This document shows, in pieces, positions 49,451-59,950 of a DNA stretch of 64,000 nucleotides. The stretch spans positions 5,199,910-5,263,909 of the forward strand of contig JASKMD010000005.1 of the NCBI GenBank assembly GCA_030144725.1, in the 5' to 3' direction. A program made the translations under genes and the position numbers. The first letter of the stretch is position 1. Each line of letters begins with the position of its first letter. This stretch comes from Haematococcus lacustris. Taxonomy: Eukaryota; Chlorophyta; Chlorophyceae; Chlamydomonadales; Haematococcaceae. Below the pieces are notes generated by a model, which did no database searches, was not told the origin of the DNA, and was given only the letters and a program-made list of their open reading frames with translations.

Positions 49451-52400
49451 ATGGGACCGCGTGGCAAGCGGGGTAGAGAGTATGAGACGTATGAGGACGA
49501 AGCCAGTGAAGACGCGGAGGACGAAGGACCTAGCAAAAGCTGGACGAAGAGACCCAGGCAGTCTCCGCTGACGAACAGTGTGGCCGTCTTGCAACAAGTG
49601 TACTCAACCACACCCCACCGCGTAAAACCAAATACCAGCAGATGCTACGCGACGGCCTGGAAGCATTTCGAGGTGCAATTGCTTGCTAGCTGGCTGGCTT
49701 GCAGGCTTGCAGGCTTGCAGGCCGGGACCTGACCGGATGTTGACCGGCGCAGGCGTGGTGCGTTAAGCAGAAGCTCGACACAGCACTCGAGCACTTGGTC
49801 GACAACGCGACCAGGTACATGCTTCACCTCTGCGATGCGGATACGCGGCTCAAGGAACTGAAGCGCCTGCCCAGCCGCACCGCCCAGGAGCAAGCAGAGA
49901 TGCTTCAGCTCGAGAAGGAGCCGCACATCGTAAGTTTGCTCCACAACTTGAAGTGCTTGCTGAGTTGTGGTGCTTGCTGATGAACTGGTAATGCTGTGCT
50001 TGCAGAAGAAGTCAGCCTTCAAGCAATTCCATGCAGGCCTGCAGCAGCAGTACCAGAATGCTAATGCGAAGGTTGGCTTCACCTCCAGTGTGCAAATCAC
50101 GCAATGTGCAGCATACAGTCGAGCGTACACCACTGCCTGGAGGCAGATTGCAAACCACGACAAGCAGAGGTGAGCTATGATGTTTGCATGCATCTTTCAA
50201 CCCCCTGTCCCTAGCCTTCTACACATGCCTTGCAGTGTCCCTGGACACTTCATCAATGGGGGCAAGAAGTCAGCAATCCTGACTAAAGCCGACGTGGCGA
50301 AAGTCATGCATGCAACTCTGCCAGCAGTCAATGACGAGAAAGCCATGCTCAGGTGAGGCCTGTCAGCATGTCAGCATGTCACCTGCAGCACTTTGAGCAT
50401 CACCACTCTGTCTCTCTGCAGGGCTGTGGTTTCAGTCTTGTGGGTCAATGCAGCCAGGGGTGACAGTGCCAGGCAGTGCCTACTGCAAGGCATGACAGTT
50501 GAAGAACAAGAAGGTATTGGCCCCTGCCAGTGCTTGAAGTTTGACATCAGCTACACAGCTGGCAAGACAACTGTGGTGAGCTGCCTGCCCCAGCCCCTGC
50601 CCCAGCCCCTGCCCCTGCACCAGCAGCCCCAGCCCCAGCAGCCCCTGCCCCAGCAGCCCCAGCCCCAGCAGCCCCAGCCCCAGCAGCCCCAGCCCCAGCA
50701 GCCCCTGCCCCAGCAGCCCCTGCCCCAGCAGCCCCTGCCCCAGCCCCTGCCCCAGCCCCTGCCCCAGCCCCTGCCCCTGCCCCTGCCCCTGCCCCTGCCC
50801 CTGCCCCAGCCCCTGCCCCTGCCCCAGCCCCAGCAGCCCCAGCCCCAGCAGCCCCTGCCCCAGCAGCCCCTGCCCCAGCAGCCCCTGCCCCAGCAGCCCC
50901 AGCCCCTGCCCCTGCCCCCTGCTCCTGCAGGCGGGCTGTGTGGATCATCTCTCCTTCGTCCGGGCCAGCAGTATCTCCTGCTGCCCTGCTCATGCTATGG
51001 CGATGTATATGTACAGCAGATTCACAGTAAAGAAGGAGACTCTGCACCTGGATGACCACCTGCAATTCACGCAGCTACCCTTGTTCTCTGGCAGAAACCC
51101 ACTGCAGTCCATCCAGTACGACTCCATGTATGAGAAGATGGACCAACTGTTTGTGAGCAACGGCGTGGATGTGGCAAGCACTACACATGCCCCTCGCAAA
51201 GGCGCGCCCGTGGAGATGGCCAAGTCTGGGTGAGTGAAGCAGCAGCAGCAGCAGGGCAGGCCAGCCCCAGCCCAGCCAAATGCCCCACACCTAACTGTTT
51301 GTGTGTGTATGTGCATGTACAGAGTGCAGCAAGGGGACATAAAGAAGAACTGTGGGTGGTCCAAGGATGTCGCAGAGCAGCACTACCTCCATAACTCTCT
51401 CATGGGGCCCCTCCTGGCCATGTGCGGTTGGGAGTCAGATCTTGTCAAGTGGCTTACCACGTTCTACGCGGAGAGGTGAGGCCTGTGCATAGAGGCCTGT
51501 AGCTTGTTGCAAATGGTGCTGGAAGCTCATCTCTGTTTGCCCGTCTGCCTGGTTGCCTACCTGCCTTGCCAGGTTCGAGATCCCACTGCCTCTTGTGTGG
51601 CTCAGGTTCGAGGCTGGGCCCCACCTCTTCCCCATCCTCCCTGCATTGCGAGAAGCCTGCTCTACAGGCAGCAGCCAGACGGCAGACAGCCGTGCCTGCT
51701 TCAAAGCCTTGCTGGCAGTCTTTGAGGCATTCGTCACCTTGCTTTGCCAGGACTGCATCTGGCTAGACATGCATGCTCCCAGCATCAGCTCCCGGCACAT
51801 GGTCTGCACTCACCTCCACAGCCTGCCCAGCTATCACCAGCATCGGGACAAGGCAGCTGAGCTGTACCGAGGAGGGCAGTTAGCAGCCAGAAAGCCAAAG
51901 GCATTTGATGAGTGGATGCGTGACATGTATAACCTGCAGCTCGCAACCCCTGCCCTGACTGCTGCCTTATCTCGCTTGGATGCCAGGGGGGCAGCAGCAG
52001 GAGGGCAAGCCAGCCCTGCCCCTGCCCTCGCCAGGGGGCCAGCAGCAGCAGCAGCAGGGGGGCAGGTCAGCCCTGCACTGACCTGGGGGCCAGCAGCAGG
52101 AGGGCAAGCCAGCCCTGCCCTCCCCCTGGGGCCAGCAGCAGCAGGGGGGCAGGCCAGCCCTGCCCTCACCTGGGGGCCAGCAGCAGGAGGGCAGGCCAGC
52201 CCTGCCCTCCCCCTGGGGCCAGCAGCAGCAGGGGGGCAGGCCAGCCCTGCCCTCACCTGGGGGCCAGCAGCAGGAGGGCAGGCCAGCCCTGCCCCTGCCT
52301 TCGCCAGGGGGCCAGCAGCAGCAGCAGCAGGGGGGCAGGTCAGCCCTGCACTGACCTGGGGGCCAGCAGCAGGAGGGCAAGCCAGCCCTGCCCCTGCCCT

Positions 52401-54540
52401 CATCAGGGGGCCAGCAGCAGGAGCAGCAGGGCAGGCCAGCCCTGCCCTGACTTGGGGGCCAGCAGCAGGAGGGGGGCAGGCCAGCCCTGCCCTCACCTGG
52501 GGGCCAGCAGCAGGAGGGCAGGCCAGCCCTGCCCTCCCCCTGGGGCCAGCAGCAGCAGGGGGGCAGGCCAGCCCTGCCCTAACCTGGGGGCCAGCAGCAG
52601 GAGGGCAGGCCAGCCCTGCCCTCCCCCTGGGGCCAGCAGCAGCAGGGGGGCAGGCCAGCCCTGCCCTAACCTGGGGGCCAGCAGCAGGAGGGCAGGCCAG
52701 CCCTGCCCTCCCCCTGGGGCCAGCAGCAGCAGTGGGGCAGGCCAGCCCTGCCCTCACCTGGGGGCCAGCAGTAGGAGGGCAGGCCAGCCCTGCCCCTGCC
52801 TTCGCCAGGGGGCCAGCAGCAGCAGCAGCAGGGGGCCAGGTCAGCCCTGCACTGACCTGGGGGCCAGCAGCAGGAGGGCAAGCCAGCCCTGCCCCTGCCC
52901 TCATCAGGGGGCCAGCAGCAGGAGCAGCAGGGCAGGCCAGCCCTGCCCTGACTTGGGGGCCAGCAGCAGGAGGGGGGCAGGCCAGCCCTGCCCTCACCTG
53001 GGGGCCAGCAGCAGGAGGGCAGGCCAGCCCTGCCCCTGCCTTCGCCAGGGGGGCAGCAGCAGCAGCAGGGCAGGCCAGCCCTACCCTCACCTGGGAGGCA
53101 GCAGCAGCAGGGCAGGCCCTTCCCATATCCCCCATGCCATACTCGGTGCAATCTCTACAACAGTGGGGTACTGCCAGCGAGATCATAGCTCTGTGGGAGT
53201 CTGGTAGGGGGGGGGGCCCTAGCTTGCGATCTTTGGAGGGAGGGGAAGGGGGGAAGCAGTGGCGCGCCAACAGAGGGGTTGAAGGAAGGCAGGTGGGGAA
53301 GAGGGTCAGCGAGATCAAGCAGATAGTCTTGCTGATTGAGTGGTATCTCAGAACCAGGTTTCCTAACATTAGTAGGAGTGTAGCACTGCAACATTTGGAC
53401 AGAAATACAAGACATATCAAAGCTTGGAGTGGCCTTTTAAGATGGCTGCAACGTGAGAAAAACCCAGCAGCAGCAGGCCAGCAGCACTTGGAGGCTGCAG
53501 CAGCAGGCCAGCAGCACCAGCAGGCTGCAGCTGCAGGCCAGCAGCACCTGGAGGCTGTAGCTGCAGGCCAGCAGCACCAGCAGGCTGCAGCAGCAGGCCA
53601 GCAGCACCTGCAGGCTGCAGCTGCAGGCCAGCAGCACCTGGAGGCTGCAGCAGCAGGCCAGCAGCACCTGCAGGCTGCAGCTGCAGGCCAGCAGCACTTG
53701 GAGGCTGCAGCTGCAGGCCAGCAGCACCTGGGGATTGCAGCAGCAGGCCAGCAGCACCAGCAGGCTGCAGCAGCAGGCCAGCAGCACCTGCAGGCTGCAG
53801 CTGCAGGCCAGCAGCACCTGGAGGCTGCAGCAGCAGGCCAGCAGCACCTGGAGGCTGCAGCTGCAGGCCAGCAGCACCAGCAGGCTGCAGCTGCAGGCCA
53901 GCAGCACCTGGGGATTGCAGCAGCAGGCCAGCAGCACCAGCAGGCTGCAGCTGCAGGCCAGGGAGCATGTCAGCAACACTTGCAGATTTGTACCCCCACT
54001 AAAGGGTCTCAGCAGCAGGTATTCTCAGCTTTGGCCAAGGTCCTAGCTGCAACAAGCCGGGGGATATCAGTTAGTGCTCTAGCAGCCGCCCTAGCAGCAG
54101 CAGCAAAGGGGCCAAGCCCGTCCACCTCCCCTACTGAGGCACCAAGGAGGAGTCAGCAGCCCACATTAACATATCTTCCCACTACAACAGAGGGGGTTGT
54201 TAATGCTTTCTTGGGGATGCCAGTAGCCAAGGGAGGTACGTCAGGCCTCCTCAATGGCTGCAGCCTCTTTGTCTGCATGTCAGCGGCGTGCAACAAGGCC
54301 AAACCGCCAGGGCTCCGCCACATGGACATGTGGGGGTCCTTCGAGCATCAAGACGTGTTCAATCAGGCCGCGCGTCTCCTCAACGTGCAACTGGGAAGGG
54401 TGCGCAAAGGAACACGGGTGAAGGGCGCTGTGCGGCAACCGCAACCTGTTGTGGCAACCTCGCTGCCCACTGCTCCCAGCCAGCCCGCCGGATTCCTGCC
54501 AGCTATCAGCTATGGCATTCGTCAGCCCACGTTTATCTAA
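49451..54540 (+). CDS. Crypton/Ndc10-type tyrosine recombinase, eight exons
   Basis: Exons are 49451 to about 49670, 49771-49929, 50006-50169, 50236-50352, 50422-50575, 50931-51229, 51323-51475 and 51573-54540; joins from exon 2 on are phase-consistent with GT-AG borders. The N-terminus is basic/acidic (nuclear-type KRGRE...). The sequence around exon 1-2 (SRCYATAWKHFE) resembles a core-binding domain. Exons 6-7 resemble the catalytic half of Crypton or Ndc10_II proteins: CPAHAMAMYMYSRF, IQYDSMYEKMDQLF, THAPRKGAPVEMAKSG (H-x-x-R pair), GWSKDVAEQHYLHN (candidate Trp and nucleophile Tyr), then LLAMCGWE. The first catalytic Arg is not assigned. The last exon carries two coding minisatellites and a conserved-looking C-terminus (KPPGLRHMDMWGSFEHQDVF). 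Such recombinases move circular DNA by site-specific strand exchange. The end of exon 1 is uncertain. Confidence 0.68.
50580..50930 (+). repeat. CAGCCCCTGCCC-type intronic minisatellite
   Basis: Imperfect 6- and 12-bp units 'cagcccctgccc' and 'cagccccagcag' fill the intron between exons 5 and 6 of the recombinase gene. It is polypyrimidine-rich up to the acceptor 'gctcctgcag'. Confidence 0.9.
51995..53130 (+). repeat. Coding Pro/Ala/Gly minisatellite in the recombinase gene
   Basis: About 26 units of 36-48 bp coding for GPAAGGQASPALTW-like blocks. Longer-order duplications are visible (the series near 52260-52500 recurs at 52780-53030). Confidence 0.92.
53464..53960 (+). repeat. Coding 30-bp minisatellite (AAAGQQHLQA) in the recombinase gene
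   Basis: About 16-17 units of 30 bp ('gccagcagcacctgcaggct' then 'gcagctgcag') give a regular 10-residue Ala/Gln/His repeat. All units keep the frame. Confidence 0.93.
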
Positions 54541-55639
54541 GTTTGCCTGCATTTGACTTGCGTTTGACTGCTTTTGACTCGCATTTGACTGCTTCCCACT
54601 GTTCGACGCGCTATGCTTTCGGTTTGCGTAGAAAGCCTTGTAAGCGGTCTAACAATGCTCTGTGTCTCTTAGCTCCGGAGTTTTCTGCAGCTTGACTGTG
54701 CTTTCCCGCTTCACAAGTATTAGTGTAAGGATTGGGCGCAGCTGAGCTATGCGCAGCTGAGCTTTCAAGTCCAATCCGGTCCAGTCAGCTGTCAAGTCGA
54801 GGTCGCGGGCGCTTGGTCGAGGAGCAGGCAGAAAGCGACGGGGAGCAACGGGGGCCAGGAGCGAGCCAGCGACGGGGCCCCGAGCCAGGTCCGAGCTTCA
54901 GGCCCCTCACTCGGCCCGTCACACCCTGGGCCTGAGGCCTGGTCCGAGTGGCGTCGATAACCTAGCAGCAGTGTTAAAAACAGGATTTTCAAAAGGAGAA
55001 TCATTGCATGTTTGCCTGCCAAACTGCCTACCTGACAGCATGTGATTGCCTGCCATATGTCATGTGCAGCCTTTGCTCAAGGCCGGTTGCCTACACTGGA
55101 CTGGTTTGACATCCCTGGAGCACTCACTCCTGTGGTAGCCCAAGCAGCTAACTGTGGCTTTGGCATGAGCGGGGTAATGAACAGGGACAAGGCTCCTCAT
55201 GCCTGGTTTGCTGCACCTCGAAAACAGCTCAAAGCTGCTGAGCTGCTGCAGCGCACCACCATCCGCTGGGATGTGCCCCGGCAGCGGCTGGTTAGCCTGC
55301 TGGCCAGCGAGGACCTGACAGCTAAGGTCTGCTCAAAGCCAGTCTACTCTGCAGGGGCGGGCTGGCGGGTGTACCTGGACCTGAACAAGGACACAGAGGA
55401 TGAGCCTGGCTTCACACTAGGCTGTTGGGGCCAGTTGGTGCAAGGGCCATGCCCTGGGCGCCAAACTGCCACATGGCACACACATCAAAGATGTCATCAC
55501 TGAGGGCGACACTTTGAGCGCTGATTGGACAGTCAACTGGGTCAAAGATGGCGTGGGTTACGAATCATTTCTTGATGCTCACATGACCACCGCCGCTGAC
55601 CTTGAGCCATTTCTGACTGAAGGCTGCCTAAAGTCAGAC

Positions 55640-56684
55640 CCTCCCAACTCTGAGAAAGCCATGTACACTACCTTGTCATGCATGTCCCGGTGCCGAGACG
55701 TTTGCGATTGGCGTAGCACCGTGCGGCATGCGATGACCGTTTAGTCTGCTATACGCCCGTAATGCCAGGAACCCCGCAAACGAAAAAAGTGCGCCCACCA
55801 ATCAGCCGGTCGCTCTCACCACATCGCGCAGCGCAAGTCAGCTATGGGAGTTCTTCGCAATACCGTGGTTGCCTCCTAACGCTCTAAAGGCAAGTACAGC
55901 CGGCGCTTGTGATTCCTCCCGCCTCAATTAACCCGACAGTGTTTCCTGGATGTAGACGCGCACCCAGTTCCACTTCTGTGGATGCTTACTCGTTGATCGG
56001 CCTTACGCTTACATATACCTTCCATTTCAAGGTCAGCAGCCTACACCAAGCTTGCTATGTTGCTGTTGATGAGTATGCCATATGAAGGAGAGTGACCTGC
56101 CCTTGCTACCGCTCTCAATGTAGACAAAGCATAGGTAACCAGGCAGTTATCCACTTCGTGCATAGCTACCCCCATTACCATCTTTGGCTATTGTTGCAGG
56201 AGCCCTCTTACTAGCAACACCACCACCACCACTACCACCTCCACCACTACCTCCTAGCCTACCACCACCACCCAGCCCAGCCCTCCCACTTCCCCCCCTC
56301 CCTCCACCCCCTCCTTGACATAGCAGCCCTCTCCCTACACTACCCAGCAGCCAAGAGCAAGCCCCCTCTCCCTGCTACAACCTGCTAGTAAGTTACTTTA
56401 ACGCAGCATCGCTTTGCCCAAACCTGCCCTGCCCTGCACCATGTGCCTACCACCACCCAATCCTAGTCTCTACACCCATGATGGCATCCTCAGCCTTCAG
56501 TCCCAGCCTTATAGTTACAGCCATAGAGTTATCCACCGTATGCATAGCTACACCCCTACACCACCATTGTTGCCAACTGTTGCAGGAGCCAACTTACCCA
56601 ATCTCAGCCGCTACCACCACCACCACGATCACCACCACCTCCTAGCCTGCCTCCACCTACCGCTCCAGCTCAGCCAGCCATCCT
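55640..56684. other. 5' part of the 3.49-kb TIR element
   Basis: AT-richer unique DNA, then CAC/CT-rich blocks at 56215-56300 and 56560-56660. A 'gttgcaggag' motif (56194 and 56579) recurs with similar downstream text, which could reflect duplicated splice acceptors. No gene is identified. Confidence 0.4.
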
Positions 56685-57848
56685 ATGGGTGGTCTCAGCA
56701 AACGCACCAAGGCCGGTAGGGCCAACCGTGCTCTGGGGCTTGCTCTTGCAGCAGCAGCTCAGCAACAGCAAACTCTCATGTCTGCTGCCACAGAGGCAGC
56801 TGCTGCCACAGAGGCAGCTGCTGCCACAGAGGCAGCTGCTGACACTGAGGCAGAACTTGAAGAGGCCAGATCTCAGCTTCGCTCATGCCAGAGTGTGAAC
56901 ATGCGCACCGCCACCGACCTCCAAGTGTGCCAAGAGCAATTGCACTGGTCCCAGCGCGCGCTGCAGCAGTCTGAGAACGAGGTGCTTGCCTTGCAAGTGT
57001 CTTTGCACCGCTGCCAAGCAGAACTTTCAGCTGCAAAACAAGAGCTGGCAGCATGTAAGAGCAAGGTCAGGAGCATGGGAACCCAGCTGGCGGTCACGCA
57101 GGCACAGCAAGCAGCAGCTAGGAAGGCCATGCCCAAGGACGTGCGAGACAAGATGTCTTGGCTGCACCGCACTCGGGTGTCACTTAACACCTTGAAGCGC
57201 TGGCATGGCATGCGGGGTGCACCACCGTGCACCCAAGCAGCCAACCCAGCAGCAGCCTTTAAGGCCCCCCCTCCCCCCCGCCACAAGGAGCGTGACACCC
57301 TGACAGGAGCCTACACTGCAGCCTATGCATGCAGCAATGCGGCGTTGTTAACTCTGCCCAACGTGTCCTGCCAGCAGCTAGGCCCGCTCCGCACAGCTGT
57401 GGCGGCTGCAGAGTTTCCGGATGCTCCACCTCAACCTCAAGCCGGGCCTTCCACAGTGCGCCGGCACCAGCAGATGCTCACTCGTAAAATCCAAGGCACA
57501 TTTAAAAGTGAGTACCATGGAATGTTACCAGAGTGTTACCATGGGGTGTTACCATGGGGTGTTACCATGGGGTGTTACCATGGGGTGAACATCGGCACCG
57601 CCGCATGCCTTGGTCAGTTGAGAGCAGTCAGCAGCAAGCATCCTCGAGGAGCTGACTACAGTGCTACCACGGTTGAGGAAGCTGCGACCTTCACTGTGAC
57701 ACAGTTGTGGGGCTACATCAACTTCTACAAGATCCCACCCAAGCAACGGCCAGCCCAAAAGACCCGGTTGGCTAATCTTCGAAGCTTTGTGGAGAAGCAC
57801 ATTCAGCAGCGTACCAAAGCAGCCCCATCCTTAGGCCCAATCCTTTGA
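56685..57848 (+). CDS. Coiled-coil protein of the 3.49-kb TIR element
   Basis: An open frame of 387 codons starting at ATG 56685. The N-terminus MGGLSKRTKAGRANRALG is basic and recalls the start of the other transposon's protein (MGHPGPRRRAALAREHAI). It is followed by ATEAAA repeats (about residues 38-55) and a long predicted coiled coil (residues 55-150; EAELEEARSQLRSC...LQVSLHRCQAELSAAKQEL), then a basic Trp-containing stretch (MSWLHRTRVSLNTLKRW), a Pro-rich linker, and a SAP-like helix pair near the end (TVTQLWGYINFYKIPPKQR...LRSFVEKH). The part at 57515-57600 is a direct repeat of 'accatggggtgtt' following a donor-like AAAA|GTGAGT, so an intron is likely there. No catalytic triad is recognisable. 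It may be an accessory DNA-binding protein, or a truncated transposase N-terminus in a non-autonomous element. Confidence 0.55.
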   Translation: MGGLSKRTKAGRANRALGLALAAAAQQQQTLMSAATEAAAATEAAAATEAAADTEAELEEARSQLRSCQSVNMRTATDLQVCQEQLHWSQRALQQSENEVLALQVSLHRCQAELSAAKQELAACKSKVRSMGTQLAVTQAQQAAARKAMPKDVRDKMSWLHRTRVSLNTLKRWHGMRGAPPCTQAANPAAAFKAPPPPRHKERDTLTGAYTAAYACSNAALLTLPNVSCQQLGPLRTAVAAAEFPDAPPQPQAGPSTVRRHQQMLTRKIQGTFKSEYHGMLPECYHGVLPWGVTMGCYHGVNIGTAACLGQLRAVSSKHPRGADYSATTVEEAATFTVTQLWGYINFYKIPPKQRPAQKTRLANLRSFVEKHIQQRTKAAPSLGPIL

Positions 57849-59121
57849 GGGGGTGCTGCTTAGGGGCCCTCCCTTATCGGTGACTCTATGCTGGGGGCAT
57901 AGCCAAGGGAAGCGTGAAGGGGGTGCAGGGTTATGCATGGCATGAGGTATGAGGTGGTGTCACGAGGTGTAGCTGGGCGTGTTGCAAGGGGGCCCACCTA
58001 TGGAGTGTAGATGCCTTGTTTTGCCATGAAGTGCTGCTTTGGGACCTTGCTAGGGGCTATGAGGTTGGAGTGAAAGGACACGTGGTGCGGCGAGGGACGT
58101 TGTAGTTGCTCGGGACTGTAGTTCACGTGTTTAATGGGTGCTTTCAGTCCTACTAGTTGTTCGCCATCATGAATTGTTGCTCATCCGCTGTACCCAACCG
58201 CATGTGGTATGCACGTTGTGGCATGCATGACATCTCAAGTTGTTGATGCCACAACCAGTGCCTCGGAGCATGCTAGCAAGGGGACGGCTTAATCCAATGT
58301 CAGGATGCTGGCAACTCTAGGTGGATGTGGAAAGGGGTGGTGCCATGGGGGGTTGCTAGTGAGGCCGGTTGGGAGGACACATGGTGCGGCGAGGGAGTGT
58401 TGTAACACGGCAGGTTTGAGCACCGTGGATGGAAGCGATGTATGGTAGTGATGTCCAAAATCGTTGCAGCAACACAACGAAGGCTGCGTACCTGCACACA
58501 TGCTCTCGCTACATCGAACAAAGGACGTGAACTACGGAACCCGCAGAAAAGGCTACAATATGACAAGTCCCGCGGTCATTTTGACAACCTGGCCACATAG
58601 TCAACTGTTGGCTATTGTAGTCAAGCGTTATGGGTGTTTTCTGTACCGCTAGAATATAGAGCGGCTCCGTCTCTCGCTTGAGAGCGCGAGCGACGTAAAA
58701 AACAAGTGTGAGCTAATCGATGCTAAGATGTGTACTGTTGTCCTATGTGGGGCATCAGAAATGGTATGAGCGCGTTAGACGACCATTTCCGCTTATCAGG
58801 TTCAAAACTCGCGATTGCGGCCGTCGCAACACAATGCGCGCGGGCATACATTACTTTGTTAGCTACATCACGGCAATGCCAAGAAGCTCGAGGGTGAAGG
58901 AGGCGTGCATGGTGATATCTGCCTACAAAATGTAGGCCAGGTTCACGCCTAGGTTGGGCATCATGAAGCATTGAGTCATTGAAGCTCGGGACACCCATAA
59001 CGTGTAGCTTAGTGAGCCCTCTACATCCTGATGTGCTTCGAACATCATTCCACTACGTAAGCGAGAAATAAACTCAGTGTACGGGGTACCCCCCCTATTC
59101 AAGAGAATTGGGAGGGACTGA
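57849..59121. other. 3' part of the 3.49-kb TIR element
   Basis: No convincing coding sequence. The stretch 58070-58110 ('acacgtggtgcggcgaggga') recurs at 58377-58400. The right terminal repeat is at the end. Confidence 0.4.
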
Positions 59122-59173
59122 CCTAAAGATCACTGCAGCGTTCCAAGTCATGCACAGGCCTGGTGCAAAGTAA

Positions 59174-59950
59174 CTCCCGGTGAACTGTCTTAGCTGGGCA
59201 CAAGCAACTGCTGCAATGCATTGTTGTGTTGTGTTCCAGCTGTAGGATGACATGTGAAATAACCGTCTAGTCTGTAGGACCTCCTGGCAGTGGAGGCATG
59301 CGAGTTGGTGGTGGCACAACATCTTATCGGTTCGATTTGAGCCATTCCTGTAATGTAATGGCATTGCCCCTTGTCCTGTATTCCAATGTAATGGCCTTGC
59401 CCCGCCAAGCCCCGGTACGGGACCCAAACTGCATAAAAAGCGTGTATGCATAAAAGGCGTCGCCGACCTTGAGCCATTCGTGCAAAGGCTGCCTACAAAT
59501 GACCGGAGCTGTGCAAGTCATGCACAGGCTTTCTGCAAAGTAAACCCGGTGATGCGCCTCGATTGCTGTCTTGTGATGCAGTCGAATTGTGGGGTAATCA
59601 TTCAGTTTACAGTACACTCTGACCCAGGTGTGGCAGGTGTGTAATGCAGGTGTGGCAGGTGTGGTGGTGGCACACAGCAGTCTCATCGACTCGCCCAGCC
59701 CCATGTCGACGCCGGTTTTGCACTTAACCTGCAATGAACACTCTTTAAACTGCGTCATTATTCATGTTGTAGACAGTACGTAGTAGATAATGGTGTCGCG
59801 GGTCGTTTTAGGCGGTTTAAAAAGGCGAGGCCGAGGCCCTGGCGCGGGGCAGCTCGAGACCGAAGCCAGCGGTCACGGAGCGTAGTCGCTACCCCGTCCC
59901 ACCCCTGTCGCAGGGCAGGTGCAGCAAACTGTAAAGAAAGTAGCGAGGAG
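59174..59950. pseudogene. 3' flank of copy F with a further BTB-BACK tail remnant
   Basis: Bases 59458-59545 read as a decayed copy of the last-exon tail ('gaccttgagccattcgtgca', 'atgcacaggctttctgc'), about 330 bp after the genuine tail of copy F. Flanking text ('gtaatggc', 'tgcataaaa') is also locally duplicated between 59340 and 59470. This is a small tandem duplication of the gene end. Confidence 0.5.

Larger units (their letters stand above)
49350..54957 (+). mobile_element. Crypton-like tyrosine-recombinase element in the intron of BTB-BACK copy F
   Basis: The intron of copy F is collinear with that of copy C up to about 49348 ('gtggaggatgacataaatg' versus 'gtggacgatcacatgaag') and again from about 54958 ('aacctagcagcagtgtt' versus 'aatctagcagcagtgtg'). 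Copy C has only about 25 bp between these points. The 5.6 kb between them holds one gene. No clear long TIR or target duplication is seen, as is usual for Cryptons. A 10-bp inverted match 'gaccaggcct' (49392-49401) / 'aggcctggtc' (54935-54944) lies near the ends and may be a recombination site arm or chance. Confidence 0.72.
55627..59128 (+). mobile_element. 3.49-kb TIR transposon in the last exon of BTB-BACK copy F
   Basis: The element spans 55634-59121. The direct repeat CCTAAAG lies at 55627-55633 and 59122-59128. Inverted termini are TCAGACCCTCCCAACTCT (left) and TCAGTCCCTCCCAATTCT (right, read inward), 16 of 18 matching. Copies B and C show the uninterrupted exon at this site (GSL/ITGAF), and excising the element with one CCTAAAG restores EGCLKITAAFQVMHRP. 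A 7-bp duplication is unusual and does not fit the common superfamilies (hAT 8, Mutator 9-11, CACTA 2-3). Confidence 0.9.
47859..59173 (+). pseudogene. BTB-BACK copy F, broken by two transposons and two frameshifts
   Basis: Exons 47859-48161 and 48271-48498 (BTB: FAWLWKDETLADAILHLRVAG; CDAARLVVHCMYEGKL) and 48757-49245 (BACK) are followed by the last exon at 55069-55633 and 59129-59173. Exon 3 has a 35-bp insertion near 48958-48992 that shifts the frame. Exon 4 has lost 14 bp near 55440 (the VTYAEC stretch), also a frameshift. The intron before exon 4 holds the tyrosine-recombinase unit (about 49350-54957). Exon 4 itself is split by a 3488-bp TIR element between GCL-K and ITAAFQVMHRPGAK. Apart from these events the copy is very close to copy B, so the damage is recent. 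Confidence 0.85.

Noticed and set aside
50547..51065. Minus-strand 172-residue Ala/Gly ORF
   Set aside because: It is the complement of the CAGCCCCTGCCC intronic repeat and of exon 6 of the recombinase gene, which has matching splice sites on the plus strand.
51834..53420. Minus-strand 528-residue ORF
   Set aside because: Antisense shadow of the coding minisatellite. The plus-strand frame has phase-consistent splicing with conserved upstream exons.
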